Shown: piece after piece, positions 16,338 through 24,106 of the stretch
Layout: every line of letters starts with the position of its first letter
Numbering within the stretch: position 1 is the stretch's first letter
Program-made: the position numbers and the translations under genes
The notes under the pieces: model-generated
What the model was told of the DNA's origin: nothing
The model's input: the letters and a program-made list of their open reading frames with translations, nothing else
The model's database searches: none
Origin: Terribacillus saccharophilus
GTDB taxonomy: Bacteria > Bacillota > Bacilli > Bacillales > Amphibacillaceae
Length of the DNA: 64,000 nucleotides
Reading direction: 5' to 3'
Assembly: GCA_900110015.1 (NCBI GenBank)
Contig: FOCD01000006.1
Span: 29,366-93,365 of the forward strand

Positions 16338-17519
16338 TTATGCTTTAAGGAATGCCGGGTATTCGCCATATACCTTATGATACTCAATTTCAATTATCAT
16401 TTTCTCTTCTTCAGAGAAAGCTTTTTTATAGTCAGAGAATGCATTCGAGAAACATTTGTTTACAAATGCCCCTATACGCTTAATAGACTTAATTTCACCA
16501 TTTGTATGTAAGTTTTCCAATGTATCTGCTACTTTAGAAACAGTGTAGTCGAGCATAGATTTAGCTTTATCAACGACTCGAAGGTGAGTAGAAACCCTCA
16601 CCATTCGACTTAATGACTTCTCGATATCCTTCATTTCGCGCCATTTTACTGGGATTCGAGCATGTTTAATACGTGCAGCCATTTCTTTACGAACTCTTGC
16701 GAAAGATCGTTGCTCGTTTTGCTCTTCATTTCGTTTGAAGCAAGCACCATTTAGGCTAAAAGAGAACTTCTCTATGCAGATTTGTACAAATGATCGCTTA
16801 CGTTGTGTTCTATGTAGAGATGGATTTTTAATTGTTTCTGCTAAAGGTTTAAATGAAAACACATTATGTATGGTATCTAGGAAGTCTCGTACCCTTTTAG
16901 CAGTTGTATTCAGTGCCTTTTTTAAGTAGGACATCGTTCTTTCGCCTTTTACGAGTTCAAAATCTTCCACATTTCGACGGTTAGTCCCTAATTGAACCGT
17001 GAAATACTGAGAAAGCTCGAGCAAAAGAATTGGACCTTTATGATAACGGTGCTTGATAAGAGAACCGAAGATCCTTTCTTGGAATAAGGCCAAAGGAATA
17101 CGGAAATAGCTTGCAGTTTCTTTGCTAATGGAGTTGACGATTTGTTGATTGTACTTCCCATAATCGACAATTTCATAATGCATGCCTTTATCAGAATATA
17201 CCTCAGCTACATAATTTCGAGCTATTAAGCTATCAATTGCTTTTTTAACAGTTTCATAGTTAAGGTTATGATCCGTAGCAAGGTTAGAAATGCATAGCAG
17301 TTTCCGTTCACTAATGGATGTATCTTTTGTTAGGGAACGAATTTGCCCCATTTCATCGGTGTATAAGTGAAGAATCATAAAAACTGAGATTTCAGATGTA
17401 GTAATTGGATAGTCAGTCACCATCGAATCATAGCGTAATTTATCCAAGTGATTCTTGAAGAATTTTATTCCTTCAATGGTGAATTTTTGGGGTTGTTTTT
17501 GCATGACTAAATTTGTCAT
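16338..17519 (-). CDS. rep: Probable plasmid replication initiator
   Basis: 393 residues from the ATG at 17519, which has AAGGAGAGC upstream. Residues about 20-130 look like a winged helix-turn-helix (SEISVFMILHLYTDEMGQI, NLNYETVKKAIDSLIARNYV, GMHYEIVDYGKY). The C-terminal half is basic and helical (RKRSFVQICIEKF, RVRKEMAARIKHARIP). I cannot assign a named Rep family. The initiator call rests on context: iteron-like repeats downstream, an adjacent ParMRC system, and a long leader containing an antisense promoter and an attenuator hairpin, as in Inc18-type rep genes. A different DNA-binding role is possible. Confidence 0.65.
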   Translation of the reverse strand: MTNLVMQKQPQKFTIEGIKFFKNHLDKLRYDSMVTDYPITTSEISVFMILHLYTDEMGQIRSLTKDTSISERKLLCISNLATDHNLNYETVKKAIDSLIARNYVAEVYSDKGMHYEIVDYGKYNQQIVNSISKETASYFRIPLALFQERIFGSLIKHRYHKGPILLLELSQYFTVQLGTNRRNVEDFELVKGERTMSYLKKALNTTAKRVRDFLDTIHNVFSFKPLAETIKNPSLHRTQRKRSFVQICIEKFSFSLNGACFKRNEEQNEQRSFARVRKEMAARIKHARIPVKWREMKDIEKSLSRMVRVSTHLRVVDKAKSMLDYTVSKVADTLENLHTNGEIKSIKRIGAFVNKCFSNAFSDYKKAFSEEEKMIIEIEYHKVYGEYPAFLKA

Positions 17520-17545
17520 GTACAGCTCTCCTTTTTCTGACAACG

Positions 17546-17590
17546 AAAAAGACGGTGAATCCCTGTAAAATCAAGGAAAACACCGTCTTT
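17546..17590 (-). promoter_or_regulatory. Attenuator hairpin in the rep leader
   Basis: On the minus strand AAAGACGGTG (17590-17581) pairs with CACCGTCTTT (17557-17548), ten perfect pairs, then a T-run, about 25 bases upstream of the rep ATG. An upstream leader copy AGACGGT (17745-17739) can pair with the same 3' arm, giving a competing antiterminator form. Confidence 0.65.
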
Positions 17591-17641
17591 AAAGTGTCAA
17601 AAAAAGATAACACAAAAAGGACATTTTGACGCGAGAATCTT

Positions 17642-17670
17642 TTGACTTTCTGCTGATGTTCATGTAATAT
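17642..17670 (+). promoter_or_regulatory. Promoter for antisense RNA
   Basis: TTGACT (17642-17647), a 17-bp spacer and TAATAT (17665-17670) on the plus strand, directed against the rep leader. No gene lies downstream before the parM promoter region, so it probably makes a regulatory RNA. Confidence 0.6.
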
Positions 17671-17676
17671 ATACAC

Positions 17677-17790
17677 ATAAACAAAAGAGATTTTCAAAAG
17701 ACTATCTGGTCAGTGTTTTCCCTAGGCTATTAGGGAGAACCGTCTAAGAGTGTTGGTCGCACTACTTAGATGGCTGGATGTCTTTTTTAC
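17677..17790 (+). ncRNA. Candidate antisense RNA controlling rep
   Basis: Predicted to start about seven bases after the promoter at 17642-17670. It contains hairpins TCCCTA / TAGGGA (about 17719-17735) and CCGTCTAAG / CTTAGATGG (17740-17773), then a T-rich tract at 17781-17788. If that tract does not terminate, the strong terminator at 17841-17872 would. It is fully complementary to the first part of the rep leader, including the AGACGGT antiterminator segment. This is the pIP501/pAMbeta1-type layout. Confidence 0.5.
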
Positions 17791-17813
17791 TTGTCGTTCG
17801 TTTTGTTGAGCTA

Positions 17814-17842
17814 AGTATAGCAGTTAAATTAAATGTACGCAA
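17814..17842 (-). promoter_or_regulatory. Probable rep promoter
   Basis: On the minus strand TTGCGT (17842-17837), 17-bp spacer, TATACT (17819-17814). A transcript from here would have a leader of about 290 bases before the rep ATG, long enough to contain the antisense target and attenuator. Confidence 0.55.
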
Positions 17843-17872
17843 TAGACTCCCTAGCTAGGAGTCTATTTTTTT
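17841..17872 (+). terminator. Rho-independent terminator
   Basis: AATAGACTCC / GGAGTCTATT with 7-base loop and T-run on the plus strand. It would stop antisense transcripts before parM. Confidence 0.75.
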
Positions 17873-17884
17873 GTCGTTTTTATA

Positions 17885-18025
17885 AAAACAGCGAAATCAA
17901 TGATTTCAATTAATGATAATAATCATTGAAAACGCCTATATAAAGGTGTTTATAGGTGAAATCAGTTTGTTGACTTATAGTGATTTAAAATGGTATAATT
18001 AAATAAAGTGAAATCAAAAAGGAGT
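17885..18025 (+). promoter_or_regulatory. parC: parC centromere-like region and parMR promoter
   Basis: Repeats of GTGAAATCA (17956-17964, 18008-18016) and GCGAAATCA (17891-17899), a 15-bp palindrome centred in GAAATCAATGATTTC, and AATGAT / ATCATT. A promoter TTGACT (17970-17975), 18-bp spacer, TATAAT (17994-17999) lies within. In ParMRC systems the centromere overlaps the promoter, and ParR bound there both segregates DNA and represses. Confidence 0.6.
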
Positions 18026-18033
18026 AGATTTTT

Positions 18034-19188
18034 ATGGAAATATCACGTATGAACGTTGATTTTGGTAATAGCATGTATATGAATATGATAGATGGTTATT
18101 TCTTTGAATTGCCTACTAATGTAGTAGAAATAAGCCGTGAAAGTGCCGAGGGTAAATTCACTTCTTCTATAGAAGAACCTGAAGAATTAAAAGGTAGATT
18201 ATTAATCTCGACTATCATTGATGATGAGGAAAAATTCTTCTTAGTTGGTGAGATTGCTGAAAATGAAGTGTTGGGAAATAACCACATCAGAAAATTACAT
18301 AACAAAGCTACTTCGCATATCACATATATCATGTTCCTAGCAGCTACATCCTACTATCATGCTTTGAAGAAAGATGAAAACAGTGATGTCGTAATTAACT
18401 ATTTCTCTACTATGCTGCCTATTTGGCTTTTAAAACAGACTTCTAAATTCAGTGAAATGCAAAGCACATTCGCCAATCGTTTTAAAGGACATCATGAAGT
18501 AAAAATACTGACTCCAGGTATGGAGAAAACATTAAATATCAACGTTCAAGAAGCAGTATGTAGGATTGAATCCGAAGTTTCTCGCTGGAGTATCAAGAAA
18601 AACTTCGACTTGGAAGACAATGCGCAGGCAGACCTTTTTAAAGGCAATGATACTGTCTTATGTGATCTTGGTGGAGGAACTGATGACTTTGTATTGTTAC
18701 CAGCAGGTTTAAAATCTCCAATCAGTAGAGATTCGTTTGATTATAATGCTGATAAGCCATTCCTTGAGTTCTTAGAGCAATTCAGAAAAGAAAAACTGGT
18801 CGAACACTTTAAGACTGTAAGGGATTTAGAAACTTTTATATTCACTAACATTGATAAGTCTAAGATGGAACGTAAGGACGGTAATACAGGACAGAAATTT
18901 GATTTGACTGCGACTATAAAGAAAGCGCTGAAAGAATATGCACAAATCAAAATAACTCAGGTTGAGAATACGTTTCCTGCCCCTAAGGATAAAGTATACA
19001 AGTACTTTTATTTCGGAGGTGTGGCGACAGTTCTGAAAGAGTCAATTATGGTTGTAACTGAAGAAAAATACGGCCAAGAAATATCAGAAGCTAATCATAT
19101 AATTGCTGATGATGCACGCATGCTTAATTTATTTGGACTAGAAGTTTTGAGCAGAGCTGAAGAAGCTAAAAGACTCTCTGAAGTCTAA
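18034..19188 (+). CDS. parM: Actin-like plasmid segregation ATPase ParM
   Basis: 384 residues, ATG behind AAAAAGGAG. Phosphate-1 loop NVDFGNSM (residues 7-14) and phosphate-2 loop DLGGGTDDF (211-219) mark the actin/Hsp70 fold; YFYFGGVATVL near residue 325 fits the adenosine motif. ParM-type proteins polymerise into filaments that push ParR-bound plasmids to opposite poles. The repeat region upstream and the small basic gene downstream complete a type II partition locus. Closer to Alp/ParM variants of Gram-positive plasmids than to R1 ParM, as far as I can tell by eye. Confidence 0.85.
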   Translation: MEISRMNVDFGNSMYMNMIDGYFFELPTNVVEISRESAEGKFTSSIEEPEELKGRLLISTIIDDEEKFFLVGEIAENEVLGNNHIRKLHNKATSHITYIMFLAATSYYHALKKDENSDVVINYFSTMLPIWLLKQTSKFSEMQSTFANRFKGHHEVKILTPGMEKTLNINVQEAVCRIESEVSRWSIKKNFDLEDNAQADLFKGNDTVLCDLGGGTDDFVLLPAGLKSPISRDSFDYNADKPFLEFLEQFRKEKLVEHFKTVRDLETFIFTNIDKSKMERKDGNTGQKFDLTATIKKALKEYAQIKITQVENTFPAPKDKVYKYFYFGGVATVLKESIMVVTEEKYGQEISEANHIIADDARMLNLFGLEVLSRAEEAKRLSEV

Positions 19189-19210
19189 AAGAAAACTAAG
19201 GTGAGAAATC

Positions 19211-19618
19211 ATGGCTAATAAAAGCGAAAGAACCCCCTTGTTTAACGTTAGAACAACTCAGATGACTGACGAAATGTATGATTATGTTCTTAAGAGACTT
19301 GAAGAGCATGGTACCTTTCGTGAATATGCATTTCACTTAATTCAAAATGAGATGAAACAGGAAGAACAAAGCCAAATTAATAAGGAAAAAGACAAACACG
19401 TCTATGATGCATTGATTGAACTTAAACATGGTATGGATAGTCAGTTTAGGCATCTAAATAGAAAGATCGAACAAAAAAACTTTAATCTACCTTTTGATGT
19501 TTCTGATGATAGTTCTAATAAAAAAAATGAAGAAAACTTTGGTACTAGAGAAGGACAGTTGGTACGTAATTCTCCACCCACTGGAGAGATCAATGAAGAT
19601 TTCGATATGGACTTTTAA
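19211..19618 (+). CDS. parR: ParR-like centromere-binding adaptor
   Basis: 135 residues, ATG behind AAGGTGAG, 22 bases after parM. The N-terminal 50 residues (TPLFNVRTTQMTDEMYDYVL, TFREYAFHLIQNEM) suit a ribbon-helix-helix DNA-binding domain. The C-terminal part is polar and disordered, with an acidic end (NEDFDMDF), as in ParR proteins, whose tail contacts the ParM filament tip. Sequence similarity is too low to be sure by eye; context is strong. Confidence 0.7.
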   Translation: MANKSERTPLFNVRTTQMTDEMYDYVLKRLEEHGTFREYAFHLIQNEMKQEEQSQINKEKDKHVYDALIELKHGMDSQFRHLNRKIEQKNFNLPFDVSDDSSNKKNEENFGTREGQLVRNSPPTGEINEDFDMDF

Positions 19619-19646
19619 AGTAGAACTTTAAGGAGTGTGAAGTGAA

Positions 19647-19814
19647 TTGCCTAAAAGAAGTATTGAGGAATCTATAAGAAGAGCAAAGGCTTCTAATGCA
19701 TTAGAAGGGCTTCATTCAACTAAAGAACAGGATGAGTTGGTAAAGCTTAGCTTAGAAGGCAAAATAACGCACGATGATTTTATTAAGAAAGTCTTAGAAC
19801 TAACAAATGAGTAA
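19647..19814 (+). CDS. VbhA-like antitoxin of Fic system
   Basis: 55 residues from a TTG at 19647, with AAGGAGTG upstream. Residues 16-21 read S-N-A-L-E-G, matching the (S/T)xxxE(G/N) inhibitory helix of class I Fic antitoxins, in which the Glu blocks ATP gamma-phosphate placement. The C-terminal part (LVKLSLEGKITHDDFIKKVL) matches the VbhA-type three-helix fold. It overlaps the Fic start by eight bases, giving coupled translation and antitoxin-first order. Confidence 0.8.
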   Translation: MPKRSIEESIRRAKASNALEGLHSTKEQDELVKLSLEGKITHDDFIKKVLELTNE

Positions 19815-20460
19815 TTATGAAAATCAGCAATCAAAGTACTGCTATCCTGGTACAGATACTTTGATTAATAAATTTGAAATAAAAGACTATAAAAGACTTG
19901 AAAAGGTCGAAACTGTACTGACAGAAAAACGACTTGCTGAATTAGACCAGAAACCACTGACTGGATCTTTTGGAGTTAAGCACCTTCAGAAGATCCACAA
20001 GTACATATTCCAAGATTTATATGCATTTGCTGGAGAGTTTCGTGAGGAAGGCATATCGAAAGGAACATCATTTGCTGCTCCCCTCTTCCTTGATCAGAAC
20101 GGAAAAGAATTGTTGAATAAGCAGCTAAAAAATGAGAAGTTCCTTAAAGGCTTGAACAAAGATGAAATGTCACAACGGTTATCTTATTACATGGGAGAAT
20201 TAAACTTCCTCCATCCCTTTCGGGAAGGAAATGGTCGAACTCAACGTGAGTTTATGAGGACACTAGGATTAAAGAATGGTTTCAACTTAGATTGGTCAAA
20301 AATTGATAGAGCAACCATGCTTAATGCTTCCATAAAATCGGTTTTAGATTCAGATGCCTTTATTCCTGTCTTTAAAGAAGCAATAACAAATGATGAATCA
20401 GACCAAGATTTGATTAAGGAATACAAAGCATTAACTAAAAGTAACGAGCTAGAGTTATAG
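19807..20460 (+). CDS. fic: Fic-domain AMP-transferase toxin
   Basis: 217 residues. Fic active-site loop HPFREGNGRTQR at 136-147 is complete: catalytic His136, phosphate-binding GNGR. The flap region is near residues 85-95 (GTSFAAPLFL). Fic proteins transfer AMP from ATP to target hydroxyls; VbhT-type plasmid Fics modify topoisomerase subunits. The upstream overlapping gene carries the inhibitory motif, so this is a class I toxin-antitoxin pair beside the partition locus, probably for plasmid maintenance or delivery at transfer. The target is unknown. Confidence 0.88.
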   Translation: MSNYENQQSKYCYPGTDTLINKFEIKDYKRLEKVETVLTEKRLAELDQKPLTGSFGVKHLQKIHKYIFQDLYAFAGEFREEGISKGTSFAAPLFLDQNGKELLNKQLKNEKFLKGLNKDEMSQRLSYYMGELNFLHPFREGNGRTQREFMRTLGLKNGFNLDWSKIDRATMLNASIKSVLDSDAFIPVFKEAITNDESDQDLIKEYKALTKSNELEL

Positions 20461-20467
20461 AAACGAA

Positions 20468-20499
20468 AAGAAGGAAGTCATTGGCTTCCTTCTTTTTTT
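20468..20499 (+). terminator. Terminator after fic
   Basis: AAGAAGGAAG / CTTCCTTCTT stem, 7-base loop, then seven T residues. Confidence 0.8.
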
Positions 20500-20909
20500 G
20501 TTCTTCCATTTATCAACTTCTCTTTCGTTGACTCACGACGCTTTTGTCGGGCATCGAGCCCTCCAAAACCGATTGATTCAAAAAACGAATCAATACGCTT
20601 CATATCGCTTCGCTTATTCGCTTGTCTGGGGTGTAGTGTACTTATTCTCTCCCCTTCTTCTTCTATTCTAAGAAAAGGCTTTTGACAGCCGGAAGGACGG
20701 CGTTCCATTAAGATAGAACGGCAAAGCCAAGTAGGCTAAGGGATCGTAAGAAAGCAAAAAACGCTTTCCAACGTTCCCTAAGTCATTGGGCTTTTCTCGG
20801 TCTATCTAAATTCCACTTGCGAGTCGCTTCTTCGCTTTGCTACGTAAGCGATCCTTCCCCCTGTTTACGCCTTTTCTTACTTATATATCAAGAAGGAGGT
20901 GATGATTAG
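20500..20909. other. Gene-poor spacer with a conserved hairpin
   Basis: No convincing gene; a minus-strand frame here lacks a ribosome site and has skewed composition. It contains hairpin copy 1 (20542-20568) and a second stem ATTGATTC / GAATCAAT (20572-20594). Confidence 0.4.
20542..20594. repeat. Conserved GGGCATCGAGCCC hairpin, copy 1
   Basis: Outer stem TTTTG / CAAAA (20542-20546, 20564-20568), inner stem GGGC / GCCC around ATCGA, then an adjacent second hairpin. It is related to the copy at 21170 by inner-stem identity and changed but paired outer stems. Confidence 0.55.
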
Positions 20910-21077
20910 ATGATGGAATTTCTAACAGAATTGGTTAAATGGTCAATGGCTGGAGCAGGTGCCATTTTCACTTTAGCTAAAGGATTAAAAGAGGTTGTTT
21001 CCCTTGTTGATATGTACGTGGACTTAAAAAGAAAACTCGCCAATCGAAAAAACGATGACGAGCACATGAATCAGTAA
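20910..21077 (+). CDS. 55-residue amphipathic/membrane peptide
   Basis: ATG at 20910 behind AAGGAGGTGATG. One hydrophobic helix (LVKWSMAGAGAIFTLAKGL) is followed by a charged tail (DLKRKLANRKNDDEHMNQ). Its own terminator follows seven bases later. Could be a small holin-like or toxin-like membrane peptide, or a mobilization accessory; I cannot tell. It lies between two copies of a conserved hairpin. Confidence 0.6.
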   Translation: MMEFLTELVKWSMAGAGAIFTLAKGLKEVVSLVDMYVDLKRKLANRKNDDEHMNQ

Positions 21078-21083
21078 TTCCCC

Positions 21084-21113
21084 GGAAGGAGCTAACCACC
21101 ATTAGCTCCTTCC
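21084..21113 (+). terminator. Terminator after the 55-residue gene
   Basis: Perfect GGAAGGAGCTAA / TTAGCTCCTTCC stem with CCACCA loop, then a T-rich tract. Confidence 0.75.
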
Positions 21114-21169
21114 TCTTTACTTATTATAACATATCATTCGAATTTCTTCTATTTTTTCAAAGTGATTAT

Positions 21170-21231
21170 GCGTCTTTTTAGGGCATCGAGCCCTACAAGA
21201 CGCGCTCTTCATTTCTTGCGAAATGAAGAGC
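21170..21231. repeat. Conserved GGGCATCGAGCCC hairpin, copy 2
   Basis: Outer stem GCGTCTT / AAGACGC (21170-21176, 21197-21203), inner stem AGGGC / GCCCT around ATCGA, followed directly by a 12-bp perfect hairpin GCTCTTCATTTC / GAAATGAAGAGC (21204-21231). Same order as copy 1. Confidence 0.55.
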
Positions 21232-21254
21232 CTCCTACTATACATCTAGCTGAA

Positions 21255-21506
21255 TTAATCACTTTTGTTTTTATGCTTATCAAGCTTGTTCGATCTTATG
21301 TAGGAAGAAAATTGTTTGAAGATCTCCTCGACTTCGTGTAGGTCGTTTCCCTCTAAATCAAAATACTTCTCAGCTAATGCGCCGACTTGTATGAGTTTCC
21401 TGGTTCGCTGCTTTCTGCTTTCTTGACTTAGCGAATGTTCGTATATCTTTCTCTTTCGCTCCAGGTGTTCGATTTGTTGGTCAAGCTTGTTTATCTGATT
21501 GCTCAT
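21255..21506 (-). CDS. Coiled-coil mobilization accessory protein
   Basis: 83 residues; the frame begins ATGAGCAATCAG inside the end of the upstream gene (26-base overlap). Heptad-like start (INKLDQQIEHLERKRKIYEH) and a basic middle (ESRKQRTRKLIQ). It resembles the small relaxosome accessory proteins coded divergently from MobA/MobL relaxases. It shares layout with the neighbouring 84-residue protein (LDQQIEHL against IDEQIQKL), suggesting paralogues. Role at oriT is inferred. Confidence 0.6.
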   Translation of the reverse strand: MSNQINKLDQQIEHLERKRKIYEHSLSQESRKQRTRKLIQVGALAEKYFDLEGNDLHEVEEIFKQFSSYIRSNKLDKHKNKSD

Positions 21507-21735
21507 TTGTAAATTCGCCCGTACTCATTTCGCTTTCTACTGGAACAAACTTTTCCTTTAATCCTTCAATGAATACTTGGATCTCTTCTGATGATTTATC
21601 TTCCAAGTTGAATGATTCAATAAACTTCTTCCCTGCACTTCTTTCTAACTTTGCTACTTCCCTGTTTCGTTTTTCCTTTAACTTTTGAATCTGTTCATCT
21701 ATAGATAGTATTTTAGATTTTGTATTTTGAACCAT
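21481..21735 (-). CDS. Coiled-coil mobilization accessory protein
   Basis: 84 residues, ATG at 21735 preceded by AGGAGG. Coiled start (ILSIDEQIQKLKEKRNREVA) then KKFIESFNLEDKSSEEIQVF and an acidic tail. Transcribed away from the oriT and relaxase gene. MobC-like accessory proteins help the relaxase melt and nick oriT; this is inferred from position and size. It overlaps the next gene. Confidence 0.6.
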   Translation of the reverse strand: MVQNTKSKILSIDEQIQKLKEKRNREVAKLERSAGKKFIESFNLEDKSSEEIQVFIEGLKEKFVPVESEMSTGEFTNEQSDKQA

Positions 21736-21849
21736 AATATACCTCCTATGTATTTTTCTTTAAGTCTAACAAAGCCTTTTTGTTTGGGCAACAAATATTA
21801 CCATAAAAGAGGAAAAAAATTGAGAATAAATCCAAAACATGGTAGAATG

Positions 21850-21930
21850 ATATCCGTAACGAAGTTAGTAAAGGCGCACTTATACACTCTATCGAGTGTG
21901 TGCTAAAACCCTTCCGAACTTCGTTCTACA
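21850..21930. other. oriT: Origin of transfer (oriT), RSF1010/pSK41-like core
   Basis: The minus strand reads TATAAGTGCGCCTTTACTAAC; TAAGTGCGCC matches the nic core known from RSF1010 and pSK41/pGO1-type MobQ plasmids. Flanking inverted repeats: AACGAAGTT (21858-21866) with AACTTCGTT (21917-21925), and ACACTC / GAGTGT (21884-21899). It lies just upstream of the matching MobA/MobL relaxase gene. By analogy the nick would fall in the GCGCC part of the minus strand. Confidence 0.8.
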
Positions 21931-21996
21931 TGATTTCCGTCATGCGTGGTTGTTAAAATTCGCTACGCTCATGTTATTTAGGAGGTGAATCGAGTT

Positions 21997-24075
21997 ATGG
22001 CTATCTATCATTTCAATGGGCAGGTAATCGGACGTATTTCGAAAACTGGACAACCTAAAAGTCCTGTCTCAAGTGCTGCATACCGTTCTGGTGAAAAGCT
22101 ATACGATGAATTAGAAAATAAAAAATGGGATTACATGCGTGAAGTAAAACCTGAAGCTCATATGCTCGCTCCTCCCCACGCCCCTGATTGGGTAAATGAC
22201 AGAGAAAGATTGTGGAATGAAGTAAATAAGATCGAAAAGAATTATAATGCGCAACTTGCACGAGAATTCAATATCGGATTACCCTGTGAGCTTAGCCATG
22301 AACAACAAAGAGAACTAGCTTTGGAATTTTGTCAGGAAGCTTTTGTGGATCGTGGAATGGTTGCAGATATTGCAATACATAGAGACGATAAAAACAATCC
22401 TCACTTTCATGTCATGCTTCCAACGCGTCCATTCAATGAAGATGGAAGTTGGGGAATCAAAGCAAAAAGAGAATACATATATGATAAAGATGGTAATCAT
22501 GTCTTAGACAAAAATGGAAAAAAAACGTTCAAAAAAGTAACTACTACAGATTGGGATTCGAAAGAAGTATTTCTTTCTTGGAGGAAACTTTGGGCTGATA
22601 AAACAAATGAATATCTTTTGAAGAATGGTATAAACGAAAAGATTTCTCACCTTTCAAATAAAGATAGAGGAATAGAATCATTACCTACTATTCATGAAGG
22701 TTATGCTGCACGTCAAAGAGTGCAAGAAGGTAAAGATTCTGACCGTATAAATACAAATAAAAAGATTAAAGAATATAATATTACTGTTTCTGACCTCAAG
22801 AAATACAAAGAGAAAAAAGCTATTCGAGAATATCAAAATAAGTTTGCTAGGAAGTTTTCTCCGATGGAGAAAAAAGCACTTTCTAATATCGCAAAAGAGT
22901 TAAAGATGTTTGTTAAAGTTGAATCAATTGAAGAACGAAAACAACAACTGAAACAGTGGAAGAAGTCCATTCAGTTTAGACAAGATAGTGAAACAAAATT
23001 AAGTCAGTTGGAACGTATTGACAAAGAAGAAATTTTAATCTCTGAAGCAACAGAAATATTCGAAACCGAAGCAAATCGTTTCTTAGAAAAACACTATCCG
23101 AATTTAGATAGTAGCAAGTATAGCACCGATGAGAAGATTGCAATCGTTGAAAATACAATTCTTCATAATCGAATTCATACACCAGAAAATATCACCGAAA
23201 TGCTTTCTGATATGAAATCCGAAAATATTCTTAAACAGGTTGATAACCTAATTAAGAATAGATTTTCTTTTACTATGGGTATTAAGCAGCACATAAACAT
23301 CATGAATACAATATTGGTTAAAGCTGAACAAAAACTTGGAGCCAATGAAATATCTCCAGTTCATGAACTACAAGCAGCAAGATTGAAGAACCCGAAAGCG
23401 TATCAAATATTCAGAGATACGTTCAGGAAAAAACAAAGAGTAGAAGAAGTGCATAAACTTATGAATGAATTCTACAACTTAGAAATTAATAAAAGATATC
23501 CAAATCTAGATGTTCAAAAAATGACATTAGATGAAAAAGAAATACTGATCGTTGGAACAGAGTATTATGGAAAACCAATTACTTTAGAATCAATTTCTAC
23601 ACTGAGAAGATATAGTACACAAGATCAAGCCAATATAATCAACATACTCACTAATACTCATGGTAGCGATTGGGAAACTAAGTTGCACAATGAAAGTAAA
23701 TACCGAGATTTCCAATTCGATAATCCAAGATTTGTATTGTTATTCAAAGATGAATGTTTACGAAACATCAAAGAACTACCAGATGATGAACGACAATTAT
23801 TTGCTTTAGTTGAACCAGAACTACAAGCATTCGATAAGATCTCAAAAGAACTTAATTTGGAAGATATAAATACAGATATAAATAACGAAATCCATGCATT
23901 CTCAAGTAACTTAAGTACAGCGACTAAGATGATAAATGGAGTCGCAGGAGCATTGTTTGAAGACTTGTTAGAGTCAAGGGATTACAAGTCTAAGAAGCAA
24001 TTTGAGGAAGATCTGAATGCTAAGTCTAAGAAAGCTAAAAAACGTAGCATTCACAGCTCAGGCCCATCACTATAG
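21997..24075 (+). CDS. mobA: MobA/MobL-family (MOBQ) conjugative relaxase
   Basis: 692 residues from the ATG at 21997, nine bases after AGGAGGTG; an upstream in-frame GTG overlaps that site. N-terminal relaxase domain: AIYHFNGQVIGR with SSAAYRSGE (tyrosine motif region), and the metal-binding triad HRDDKNNPHFHV (His128, 136, 138). GFs such as YAARQRVQEGKDSDR follow near residue 240. The remaining 450 residues are helical and charged with no helicase or primase motifs. It nicks oriT and leads the single strand into the type IV channel. Confidence 0.92.
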   Translation: MAIYHFNGQVIGRISKTGQPKSPVSSAAYRSGEKLYDELENKKWDYMREVKPEAHMLAPPHAPDWVNDRERLWNEVNKIEKNYNAQLAREFNIGLPCELSHEQQRELALEFCQEAFVDRGMVADIAIHRDDKNNPHFHVMLPTRPFNEDGSWGIKAKREYIYDKDGNHVLDKNGKKTFKKVTTTDWDSKEVFLSWRKLWADKTNEYLLKNGINEKISHLSNKDRGIESLPTIHEGYAARQRVQEGKDSDRINTNKKIKEYNITVSDLKKYKEKKAIREYQNKFARKFSPMEKKALSNIAKELKMFVKVESIEERKQQLKQWKKSIQFRQDSETKLSQLERIDKEEILISEATEIFETEANRFLEKHYPNLDSSKYSTDEKIAIVENTILHNRIHTPENITEMLSDMKSENILKQVDNLIKNRFSFTMGIKQHINIMNTILVKAEQKLGANEISPVHELQAARLKNPKAYQIFRDTFRKKQRVEEVHKLMNEFYNLEINKRYPNLDVQKMTLDEKEILIVGTEYYGKPITLESISTLRRYSTQDQANIINILTNTHGSDWETKLHNESKYRDFQFDNPRFVLLFKDECLRNIKELPDDERQLFALVEPELQAFDKISKELNLEDINTDINNEIHAFSSNLSTATKMINGVAGALFEDLLESRDYKSKKQFEEDLNAKSKKAKKRSIHSSGPSL

Positions 24076-24106
24076 AAAGTAAACATTAAAAGAAGGAGTG
24101 AGACTT

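Noticed and set aside
20478..20708. Minus-strand open frame of 76 codons
   Set aside because: No ribosome site, composition unlike neighbours, and it runs through the fic terminator and the conserved hairpin.
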